Source: an uncultured Anaeromyxobacter sp. (GTDB taxonomy: Bacteria; Myxococcota; Myxococcia; Myxococcales; Anaeromyxobacteraceae). From it: a DNA stretch of 33,171 nt. The notes below the pieces were generated by a model. It was not told where the DNA came from and made no database searches. It saw nothing but the letters and a program-made list of their open reading frames with translations. This document shows positions 1 through 5,690 of this stretch, piece by piece (positions within the stretch are counted from its first letter, which is position 1; each line of letters starts with the position of its first letter). Position numbers and translations under genes: made by a program. The DNA is taken from assembly GCA_903874275.1 (NCBI GenBank), contig CAIQRS010000154.1, forward strand, positions 1-33,171, written 5' to 3'.

Positions 1-1848
1 GCAGGCGGCGGGGTCGACGTCCTGGCCGAAGGCGTCCGAGACGTGGGCCGGGCGATCGGCCAGGCCATCGAGCAGAACCAACTCGACGCGCTCACCAAGG
101 CGGAGACCGAGTTCCAGGCCAGCCTCAACGATGCCCACGATCGGGTCGCTCAGGCGAAGGGTTCCGACGCGGCGGTCGTAGCCGCTGAGGCAGGCCAGGC
201 CGTTGAGAAGCGGAGGGAGGTCCTTTCCCAGGGGTTCCAGTCGCCGGCGGCACAGCGCGCCTTCCTCGCTCGCTCCGGCACGCTCATGGAGTCCACGAAG
301 CGCCAGGTGAAGGGCTACGTCCGCCAGCAGCGGGACGAGGAATCGTCCCAGACCCTCGTGGCGCGAAAGGCCGTCGGCCTCAACGCCGTGGCCCAGTCCG
401 CCTTCGACGACGAGGCGTTCGCCGCGCAGCTCGGCGCCCTCGAAAGTGCGGTGAACGCCGACGAGGCGGTGAAGGGCCGTCCCCACGTCGACGGCGCCCC
501 CGACGCGAACGTCCACGTCATCACCCAGGCCCGGCGGCAGGAGGTCCGGCAGAGGGCGGTCGCGGTTCGACTGAATGCGCTGATCGGGTCGGAGTCTCCC
601 GGCGGGATCGCGAAGGCGCGCGAGGTCCTCGAGACGAACCGCGAGCTACTCGGCGACCAGGTGGGCCAGTACGAGGGGCAGATCAAGGCCCAGGCGTACA
701 CGGTAGACGGGGCCACGAAGGGGCGGGAAATCGCCGACAAGTCGAAGACTAGTTTCACCTTGCCGTGGGACGTCAACCAGACGCCCATCGGGCGCGTGGA
801 TCCCAACGTCGCCGAGGCGAACCTGGCCGAGTTCGAGGCGGACCCCACAGTCCCGGAGCCTGTGAAGCGAATCGCCCGGGAGCGGGTCGAACATCTGGTC
901 CGCATCTCAAACGCCTATGCCGACAACACGCTCTCCGTGACATACGATCGAGCCATCACCAAGATCGAAGGTGCCGGCTGGCAGTTGTCGGCGGCCTCCC
1001 AGGAGAAGGCTTTCCTCCTCGACCCGAAGGTGAACGGCGGCAAGCATTGGGCCGCCATCGAGGACCGGGTGGCGCAGAAGAGACGCGAGCTCAATGCCAA
1101 GCCCGAGACGCCGGAGCAGCGCTCGGCCATGGTCGAGTTCCTCGTCTCCTTCCCGGACCGGATGGGCGAGTACGGCTCGATGGGCGTCTCGAAGTTCAAC
1201 CAGGAATGGGGCGGCCGGCTCTCCCCGAAGGACCTCGAGCGCGCCGCGGCCCACGTCTCCCAGTTCGGGATCGCCTCGAGGAAGAGTGACGAGACCTTGC
1301 CCGCCTGGGCGCTCAAGGAGATCGTTACCGAAGGTGTGCCGCTCCGCGGGAGCCTCTGGGGCGTGAGGGGACCGAAGACCCCCGACCAAGTCGCAACCTA
1401 TACCGTCATCGTCCAGGACCTCCTCGCCGAGCAGCAGCGGCTCAAGCTCGCGGGCAAGCCGCTCGACCCCGATACCGTGAAGAAGCGGATTTCGTACTGG
1501 ACGACGAGGGGCGTGGTCGAAGGATCCGGCATCTTCGGGTCGGACTTCCTCGCGGACTACAACGTTCCACGCGCGAGGGCTGCGGCCGCAACTGACTATG
1601 ATGGCAAGACCTTCATCGAGGAAGTCCCACAAAAACTCAGGTTGGAACTATGGGAGCAGGCCTATCGGGCTGGCCGCCCGACGTCGCCCGAGTGGCTGCG
1701 CTGGTACTACAACGACTCGCTCGGCATCCCGGAGGAGAAAAACCCCCGGCCGCCCGAGCCACCGCCAATTCCCAGGAGTCTCCCCACGGTGAACATTCGG
1801 GACGTCGAACCTCCTACCGGAGGCCGCCCCGCCCGTTGGATGCCCTGA
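1..1848 (+). CDS. Large phage protein, probably virion-associated (5' end outside window)
   Basis: The frame is open from the first base to the TGA at 1846-1848, so at least 615 residues are visible and the gene probably begins left of the window. A GTG at 43 is only the first possible start inside it. The visible protein is hydrophilic, rich in Ala, Glu, Arg and Gln, and mostly predicted helix. It has no signal peptide, no membrane segment and no catalytic motif I can recognise. The N-terminal part (about residues 1-240) looks like long charged helices; the C-terminal 40 residues are Pro-rich. Size, composition and position at the end of a run of phage genes resemble internal or ejection proteins of podovirus-type virions, but that is inference. 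The reading frame is convincing; the function is a guess. Confidence 0.8.
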   Translation, partial: AGGGVDVLAEGVRDVGRAIGQAIEQNQLDALTKAETEFQASLNDAHDRVAQAKGSDAAVVAAEAGQAVEKRREVLSQGFQSPAAQRAFLARSGTLMESTKRQVKGYVRQQRDEESSQTLVARKAVGLNAVAQSAFDDEAFAAQLGALESAVNADEAVKGRPHVDGAPDANVHVITQARRQEVRQRAVAVRLNALIGSESPGGIAKAREVLETNRELLGDQVGQYEGQIKAQAYTVDGATKGREIADKSKTSFTLPWDVNQTPIGRVDPNVAEANLAEFEADPTVPEPVKRIARERVEHLVRISNAYADNTLSVTYDRAITKIEGAGWQLSAASQEKAFLLDPKVNGGKHWAAIEDRVAQKRRELNAKPETPEQRSAMVEFLVSFPDRMGEYGSMGVSKFNQEWGGRLSPKDLERAAAHVSQFGIASRKSDETLPAWALKEIVTEGVPLRGSLWGVRGPKTPDQVATYTVIVQDLLAEQQRLKLAGKPLDPDTVKKRISYWTTRGVVEGSGIFGSDFLADYNVPRARAAAATDYDGKTFIEEVPQKLRLELWEQAYRAGRPTSPEWLRWYYNDSLGIPEEKNPRPPEPPPIPRSLPTVNIRDVEPPTGGRPARWMP

Positions 1849-1877
1849 TCCCCACGCGCGCGCGAGGACCGTGAAAG

Positions 1878-2060
1878 ATGCCCACCGTCAAGGTCTGGAA
1901 ACAGATGTACGACCAAGGCTCGATGCCGACCGGCGTTCGAGAAAAGATAGTCGCTCAGCTTGCGCAGTCGGGGCAGCCGATCACCGAACAATGGATCTTG
2001 CACGCCTGGAGGAAGTCGCTGGGCGTTCCCGACTACCAAAACCCCATTCCGATGTTCTAG
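1878..2060 (+). CDS. Small phage protein, 60 residues, unknown
   Basis: An ATG frame begins 29 bases after the large virion-type gene, with purine-rich GAGGA about 10 bases upstream of the start. The product is 60 residues, begins MPTVKVWKQMYDQGSMPTG and has balanced composition, including an amphipathic helix in the middle and aromatic residues throughout. That is unlike the Arg/Pro/Ala-rich shadows typical of this GC content. It is followed 41 bases later by another small gene in the same direction, as expected for a compact phage operon. I do not recognise the family. Confidence 0.6.
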   Translation: MPTVKVWKQMYDQGSMPTGVREKIVAQLAQSGQPITEQWILHAWRKSLGVPDYQNPIPMF

Positions 2061-2101
2061 GCGATGCCCCTGCGCCCTACCGTTGCCCGACGAGGGACGC
2101 C

Positions 2102-2374
2102 ATGACTCTTCCCCCGGACGAGAGAGAGCTCAACCGCGACCCGACCTGGCCGTGCAAGAAGTGGGGGTTCGCGAGCGAGAACGTGATGGAGCTCACGCCC
2201 GATCAGGTCGCGCTGCACGCCCTCGAGCCGAAGCTCGCCGACGTCCGGCGCATCCTCCTGGTCGCCTCGACCACCAGGACCCCTCTCAAGCCGGAGGTCC
2301 GGGCCCTCGCCCACCTTGCCGAAGAGCTCCACCATCGAGTCCTTCGCGAGCTCGTCGGCGAGGTTCCATCGTGA
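2102..2374 (+). CDS. Small phage protein, 90 residues, unknown
   Basis: The ATG at 2102 is preceded by GAGGGACG, a usable ribosome binding site, and the frame runs to a TGA at 2372-2374. The product is soluble and has a Trp/Cys/Lys-rich N-terminal segment (DPTWPCKKWGF). A longer helical part follows with regularly spaced Leu, Ala and charged residues (QVALHALEPKLADVRRILL). The stop overlaps the next start in a GTGA arrangement, which suggests translational coupling with the two zinc-ribbon genes that follow. No function is recognised. Confidence 0.6.
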   Translation: MTLPPDERELNRDPTWPCKKWGFASENVMELTPDQVALHALEPKLADVRRILLVASTTRTPLKPEVRALAHLAEELHHRVLRELVGEVPS

Positions 2375-2682
2375 GCAGGCTCGCCGAGACCTTCCTGGGA
2401 TCTCTCGGGAGCTCCGCGCTTGTAGGCGACGGCAAGGAGTACGGACCGTGCTCCACCTGCAACACCATGGTCGTCATGTTCGCGATCGTCCTGGACCAGA
2501 GCCCGCCGCCGCGGTGCCATCGCTGCGGCAAGCCATGGGTGGTGGTGCAGGTGACATACGGCTCGCTCCGAACGGAGCCCGAGGCGCCGTCGCCCCCCGA
2601 TCCCTTGGAGGCCCTGTACGACGCGCGGTCCCGGGCGGTCGTCGATGCCATCGCAGCGGAGCGACACAGGCACCAGCCGTGA
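2371..2682 (+). CDS. Phage zinc-ribbon protein, first of a tandem pair
   Basis: The GTG start at 2371 overlaps the preceding stop (GTGA). The 103-residue product carries two knuckles, CSTC and CHRCG, separated by 18 residues, a typical four-cysteine zinc ribbon. A short hydrophobic/Gly segment (LGSLGSSAL) lies before the ribbon and a Pro-rich then helical tail after it. The following gene repeats the same plan with the same 18-residue spacing, so the two look like a tandem duplication. Zinc ribbons of this size in phages can bind nucleic acid or act as protein-protein adaptors; which applies here cannot be read from the sequence. Confidence 0.65.
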   Translation: MSRLAETFLGSLGSSALVGDGKEYGPCSTCNTMVVMFAIVLDQSPPPRCHRCGKPWVVVQVTYGSLRTEPEAPSPPDPLEALYDARSRAVVDAIAAERHRHQP

Positions 2683-2867
2683 CGACGCTGCTCCTGTCCG
2701 CGCTTGGAGGTCGCGCGCTCGAGCGGGACCGGGAGCCCGGCAAGGCCGACTGCTCCGCCTGCGCGGCGACGGCAACGTTCTTCCTGTTGGGCTGGGAGCA
2801 CCAGCCGACGCCCCGGTGCCCGAGGTGCGGCCGGCGGTGGGAAGTGCTGCGCGCTGGGCAGAAATGA
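2679..2867 (+). CDS. Phage mini zinc-ribbon protein, second of a tandem pair
   Basis: The GTG at 2679 overlaps the previous stop (GTGA) and the frame ends with TGA at 2865-2867, giving 62 residues. It matches the previous gene over its whole length: a Leu/Gly N-terminus (LLLSALGGRAL), then CSAC, 18 residues, CPRCG and a Trp (RRWEVL). It lacks the 40-residue tail of its partner and so is a bare zinc ribbon. Overlapping starts and stops across three genes suggest they are translated as one coupled block. The function is unknown. Confidence 0.6.
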   Translation: MTTLLLSALGGRALERDREPGKADCSACAATATFFLLGWEHQPTPRCPRCGRRWEVLRAGQK

Positions 2868-3480
2868 AACAGACCCGGCGCCGGCCGCAGGTGGCCCCGC
2901 CTCGCAGCGGGTCGCCGATCCTGCACTTGCCGGAAACACCGGGTCCATCACCAGCGTAGTCCCGGGACGGACGTGGAGGCAACCCACCAAAAGAACAGGC
3001 CCGGCGCCGGCAGCAGGTGGGTCCGTCTCTCGACGGGTAGCCGATCCTGCACGCGCCGGAAACACCGAGCCCACGAACAGCCTACCGAGGCGACAGACGC
3101 GGCGCAACCCGGACAAAAAAGTGCCCGGGAGCAAGTGGGTTGATGGAGCCTCTCGCGGGAGGAGCCACCGGAACCGGTCACCCGGGCAACCCGGCTTCGT
3201 ATGCGGCTGACCAAGGGTCGGTTCCCCTGCTGCCATACCGCGTAAGCCGGGCACCCTCAGGATACGAGCGGGAGGGACACGGCGCAACGGGAGGCCACGA
3301 GCGGGGGGAAAGTGGGTCCGGGACCTCCACTTGTGCCCGGCGGTCCATGCTCCCTTGCGGGGGAGCAACCGCGCTCCAGGTGCTGACGGAGAACCCGTCC
3401 ACGCTAACCCTGTGGGTCGGAGGTCCCGTACCCGGTTCAAGCCTACCGACCACACGGACACGGCGCAACGGACCGGCCCC
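2868..3480 (+). ncRNA. Candidate structured phage RNA array of four diverged units
   Basis: No convincing gene lies in this stretch, but it is packed with nested inverted repeats. Unit 1: 2872-2878 pairs with 2939-2945, 2881-2885 with 2929-2933, 2887-2891 with 2920-2924, and 2897-2900 with 2907-2910. Unit 2, 126 bases on, repeats the same fold (2998-3004/3065-3071 with one mismatch, 3007-3011/3055-3059, 3013-3017/3046-3050, 3023-3026/3033-3036). Two pairs change on both sides: A-T to G-C in the outer stem and C-G to T-A in the hairpin. Unit 3 has 3123-3129/3181-3187, 3190-3197/3244-3251 and 3199-3203/3234-3238. Unit 4 has a 15-base stem with one mismatch (3314-3328/3419-3433) enclosing a 12-pair hairpin at 3340-3372. 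Strand is inferred from the flanking genes. I cannot assign it to a known RNA family. Confidence 0.5.
2887..3469 (+). repeat. Four diverged direct repeats with shared head and tail words
   Basis: Each unit opens with a GCAGGTGG-like head (2887, 3013, 3131 as GCAAGTGGG, 3308 as GAAAGTGGG). Each closes with a GGCGCAAC-like tail (2976-2983 as GAGGCAAC, then exact copies at 3101, 3281 and 3462). Tail spacing is 125, 180 and 181 bases; units 1 and 2 are the short form, units 3 and 4 the long form. Units 1 and 2 are closest to each other, including 37 aligned bases from 2890 and 3016 with seven differences and no gaps. Confidence 0.6.
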
Positions 3481-3534
3481 GGGAGGGGCACGGGACACAG
3501 GTAGGAGCCCCGTGGCTTGCGTCATGTAGAGTAA

Positions 3535-3552
3535 TAGTGTACTGGTGTACTA
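3535..3552 (+). promoter_or_regulatory. Possible operator upstream of the 121-residue phage gene
   Basis: The word GTGTACT occurs twice ten bases apart inside an 18-base imperfect palindrome that reads TAGT at one end and ACTA at the other. It lies 27 bases before the ATG at 3579, in a short AT-rich patch unlike its surroundings. This suits a regulator binding site or promoter region for the downstream phage genes, but no clear -35/-10 pair is visible. Confidence 0.3.
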
Positions 3553-3578
3553 ATGGGGACGAACCCCAGGAGGACACC

Positions 3579-3944
3579 ATGGCGAAGACGATGGACGTGG
3601 CCGAGGCGAGGAACCTGCTCAACATGGCGAAGCACGAGGGGATGCTCACCTTCAACGCTTCGACCTACCGACGGGCGGTGGAGAGCGTCGCCGTGGTTCT
3701 GCGGCCGCGCTTCGAGGCGGGCGAGCTCGACGAGGCCGAGTGGCGGGTCCTTGAGGTCGAGTGCCGGCGCCTCTTCATCCGGCGGCCCACGCTCGCCTTG
3801 CTGGTTACGGAGCACTCGCCGTCCAAGAAGATCTGCCCGTTCAACTGGGAGCGCGACCCCGAGGTCCCGCTGGCCGAGTGCGCCAAGACCCAGATGGCGG
3901 CGGACGTCCGCGCGCTGGCGAAGCGGAAGGGCTGGATCCGATAG
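3579..3944 (+). CDS. Phage protein of 121 residues, unknown
   Basis: The ATG at 3579 is chosen because a perfect AGGAGG lies five bases upstream (3568-3573). The product is soluble and mostly helical, with a basic C-terminus (ALAKRKGWIR) and a central EEC-like acidic/basic helix (EAEWRVLEVECRRLFIRR). Composition is balanced, with Trp, Cys, Phe and Tyr scattered through it. There is no signal peptide or recognisable domain. It follows the candidate RNA array and precedes a ribbon-helix-helix protein and the integrase, so a role in lysogeny or early functions is possible by context only. Confidence 0.75.
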   Translation: MAKTMDVAEARNLLNMAKHEGMLTFNASTYRRAVESVAVVLRPRFEAGELDEAEWRVLEVECRRLFIRRPTLALLVTEHSPSKKICPFNWERDPEVPLAECAKTQMAADVRALAKRKGWIR

Positions 3945-4000
3945 GCGTAGGCGTCGGACTGGAGTGCTAGTGCATCGTAGGCCCACAGGAGGGGCCAGCG

Positions 4001-4222
4001 ATGCCCAAGGCGAAGGTCAAGGCGGAGAGCGAGATGGCGAGAGCGTGGGCACGAACAAAGGGCGGGATGACCAAGGCGCTCTTCACGATCACCCCGGAGC
4101 AGGAGGCGGAGCTCCGCGCCGAGGCGTTCAAGCGTGCCACGGCCAGGGGGAGCGGCCGGCCGGACGCCAGCGAGGTGGTCCGGGAGATCCTCGCGGCCTG
4201 GATGAAGAAGCGCGGGAGGTAG
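4001..4222 (+). CDS. Ribbon-helix-helix-like phage DNA-binding protein
   Basis: The ATG at 4001 has GGAGG about 9 bases upstream and yields 73 residues. After a basic 25-residue leader comes a likely beta strand (KALFTITPE). A first helix (QEAELRAEAFKRATA), a turn and a second helix (DASEVVREILAAWMKK) follow. That is the order of the Arc/CopG ribbon-helix-helix fold. It ends two bases before the integrase start, so the two are almost certainly co-translated. Such small proteins next to an integrase often act as excisionase-like or repressor factors. The fold is a moderately confident reading; the role is inferred. Confidence 0.65.
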   Translation: MPKAKVKAESEMARAWARTKGGMTKALFTITPEQEAELRAEAFKRATARGSGRPDASEVVREILAAWMKKRGR

Positions 4223-4224
4223 GT

Positions 4225-5619
4225 ATGGGCGCAGGAGCGACGGGCTACATTCGGCAACGAGGGGGCTTCCTCGAGGCGGTGGTCACGGTCGGCAACGACC
4301 GGATCCGCAAGGCGACCGGCTGCCAGGTCGGCCAGGAGGCGCAGGCCGAGAAGTTCCTGGCCGACCTCCTCCGCGAGATGGGCGCCGTCGGTCCCGAGGA
4401 GGCGCCCCCCGCGGCATCCGAGGAGCTCACGCTCCGCGAGTGGTCCGAGCGGTGGGTGAAGGACCGGCGCGCCCGCGGCATCGTCAGCGTGGCCGACGAG
4501 GAGTCGCAACTTCGCTACCACGTCCTCCCCGACCTGGGCGCCGTGCCGCTCCGGCAACTGACGAAGGCGCAACTGCTCGCGTGGGTTCACACGCTCAAGG
4601 GCCGGCAGGGCGTGGACTCCGACAAGCCGCTCTCGAGCCGCTACATCCACCACATCGCCGGCACGGTGAAGCGGCTCCTCAATGCCGCGACGAAGATCGA
4701 CCTCATCCCGATCAACCCCGCGGTCTGGGACAAGAGCGATCTCCCGAAGAAGCGCGACGTGAACGCCGGGAAGCGGCGCCACGCCTCGTTCCGGGCCTGG
4801 GAGGTCTGGGCGCTCCTGCACGACGAGCTCGTGCCCCGGGAGCGCCGCGTGCTCTACGGCATCGAGTTCCTGACCGGACTCCGTACCGGCGAGGCGTCGG
4901 CGCGGCGGTGGAGCGACCTCGACCTCGACGCGAAGCCGCTGGCCCGCCTGGAGGCGAAGACGGCGTGGAACTCCCGGGTGAAGCTGGAGAAGGGCACGAA
5001 GACGGACGTGGAGAAGGTGGTCCCCGTCCATCCGGTCCTGCGGGAGCTCCTGGTCGCGTGGAAGGCCGAAGGCTGGAAGGAGTACGTCGGGCGGGAGCCG
5101 AAGCCCGACGACCTCATCGTGCCGAGCGAGCGGGGTGCCCGCCGCGGCGCCTCGCACTCCAACAAGCTCTTCCAGGACGACGTGCGGACCCTCGGCCTCG
5201 TGGCCCTCGACGGCGCCGGCCAGGCCGTGACCCGGACCCACTACGAGACGAGGAGCACGTTCCGGTCGCTGGCCCTGGGTGGCGGCGCGGTGGAGCGGGA
5301 CCTCAACCGGATCACGCACCCATCCCCGAAGGAGGCGAGCGACCTCTACTCCCGGATGGACGCGCTCTGGCCGGTCATGTGCCAGGCCGTCGAGTGCATC
5401 CGCATCGGACCCCGAGAGAACGCTGGCTTGACCCCATCGGGGAGGTCACACGGCGTGTCACACGACACAGGCGAAAAGCCTGTGTCGACGGGCACCCAAA
5501 CGAAAAAGCCCCCAAGTCGTGAGGACTTGGAGGCTTCGATTCGTGTCACAGAATGGCGCGCGATACAGGATTCGAACCTGTGGCCCTCAGCTCCGGAGGC
5601 TGATGCTCTATCCAGCTGA
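4225..5619 (+). CDS. int: Tyrosine-recombinase phage integrase
   Basis: The product is 464 residues with start ATG 4225, supported by GGGAGG at 4214-4219. An N-terminal arm-binding region (about 1-55, with repeated short strands) is followed by a SAM-like core-binding helix bundle (about 65-170) and the catalytic domain. Catalytic positions seen are Arg220 in TGLRTGE, a Lys in EKGTKTDVEK, Arg343 in YETRST, His365 in ITHPS and the nucleophile Tyr375 in DLYSR. The usual His of the HxxR box is replaced by Tyr340, with a His at 339 beside it. About 90 residues follow the nucleophile, more than usual, and the last 22 are read from the antisense strand of the tRNA-Arg gene, which also supplies the stop codon. 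The enzyme would insert and excise the prophage at that tRNA. Confidence 0.93.
   Translation: MGAGATGYIRQRGGFLEAVVTVGNDRIRKATGCQVGQEAQAEKFLADLLREMGAVGPEEAPPAASEELTLREWSERWVKDRRARGIVSVADEESQLRYHVLPDLGAVPLRQLTKAQLLAWVHTLKGRQGVDSDKPLSSRYIHHIAGTVKRLLNAATKIDLIPINPAVWDKSDLPKKRDVNAGKRRHASFRAWEVWALLHDELVPRERRVLYGIEFLTGLRTGEASARRWSDLDLDAKPLARLEAKTAWNSRVKLEKGTKTDVEKVVPVHPVLRELLVAWKAEGWKEYVGREPKPDDLIVPSERGARRGASHSNKLFQDDVRTLGLVALDGAGQAVTRTHYETRSTFRSLALGGGAVERDLNRITHPSPKEASDLYSRMDALWPVMCQAVECIRIGPRENAGLTPSGRSHGVSHDTGEKPVSTGTQTKKPPSREDLEASIRVTEWRAIQDSNLWPSAPEADALSS
5463..5487. other. Perfect 10-base-pair inverted repeat inside the integrase 3' end
   Basis: CGACACAGGC at 5463-5472 is the exact reverse complement of 5478-5487, with the loop GAAAA. 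It lies inside the integrase tail that follows the catalytic Tyr. There is no T run after it, so it is not a standard terminator. It could be an RNA hairpin that protects or attenuates the int message, or a recombinase/accessory-protein site near the attachment core. Confidence 0.45.
5503..5536 (-). terminator. Rho-independent terminator of tRNA-Arg
   Basis: On the minus strand a stem built from AAGCC and CCAAGTC paired with GACTTGG and GGCTT (about 12 pairs around one or two mismatches, loop near 5519-5523) is followed by five T residues. It starts about 18 bases past the tRNA 3' end. It lies within the integrase reading frame of the opposite strand and, if the prophage boundary is the tRNA, is phage-supplied. 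Confidence 0.75.
5554..5600. other. Inferred prophage attachment site in the tRNA 3' half
   Basis: A tyrosine integrase reading into the 3' half of an intact tRNA marks this as one prophage junction. The duplicated core should be some part of the tRNA from the anticodon arm to CCA. Its exact limits cannot be set here because the other prophage end is left of the window. Confidence 0.5.
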
Positions 5620-5630
5620 GCTAATCGCGC
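5554..5630 (-). tRNA. tRNA-Arg (anticodon CCG)
   Basis: On the minus strand the acceptor arm GCGCGAT pairs with ATCGCGC. The D arm GCTC/GAGC, anticodon arm TCAGC/GCTGA and T arm ACAGG/CCTGT (loop TTCGAAT) are all perfect. The anticodon loop reads CTCCGGA, giving anticodon CCG, which decodes CGG, a common Arg codon in this DNA. The discriminator is G and CCA is encoded (5554-5556). The body is 74 bases. The gene is intact although a prophage lies against its 3' end, as expected when the attachment core restores the tRNA. Confidence 0.97.
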
Positions 5631-5641
5631 AGGCGCCCGCG

Positions 5642-5670
5642 TATCTATTGCAGGGAGGGCGGAAAGGCAA
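5642..5670 (-). promoter_or_regulatory. Sigma-70 promoter of tRNA-Arg
   Basis: On the minus strand TTGCCT (5665-5670) and TAGATA (5642-5647) are separated by exactly 17 bases. The predicted transcription start falls about 5-7 bases before the tRNA 5' end at 5630. The pair overlaps no coding sequence. Confidence 0.65.
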
Positions 5671-5690
5671 GGAGCATCCCGGCTTGCCGG

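Noticed and set aside
2864-2959. 31-residue frame overlapping the second zinc-ribbon stop (ATGA)
   Set aside because: Too short, Pro/Arg-rich, and it lies over the first RNA stem; only the overlap pattern speaks for it.
2704-3210. Open frame across the repeat array with 42-residue repeats
   Set aside because: It begins inside the zinc-ribbon gene in another frame, has no ribosome site of its own, is Arg/Pro/Ala/Gly-rich like other shadows, and changes between repeats are spread over all codon positions. It is kept only as a caveat to the RNA finding.
3434-3443. GGTTCAAGCC, a tRNA B-box-like word in unit 4
   Set aside because: The flanking bases do not form a T stem and no acceptor, D or anticodon arm fits, so it is not a tRNA or recognisable tRNA remnant.
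3967-5319. 450-residue minus-strand frame opposite the integrase
   Set aside because: High-GC shadow frame with biased composition and no domain; the integrase on the plus strand has clear catalytic motifs.
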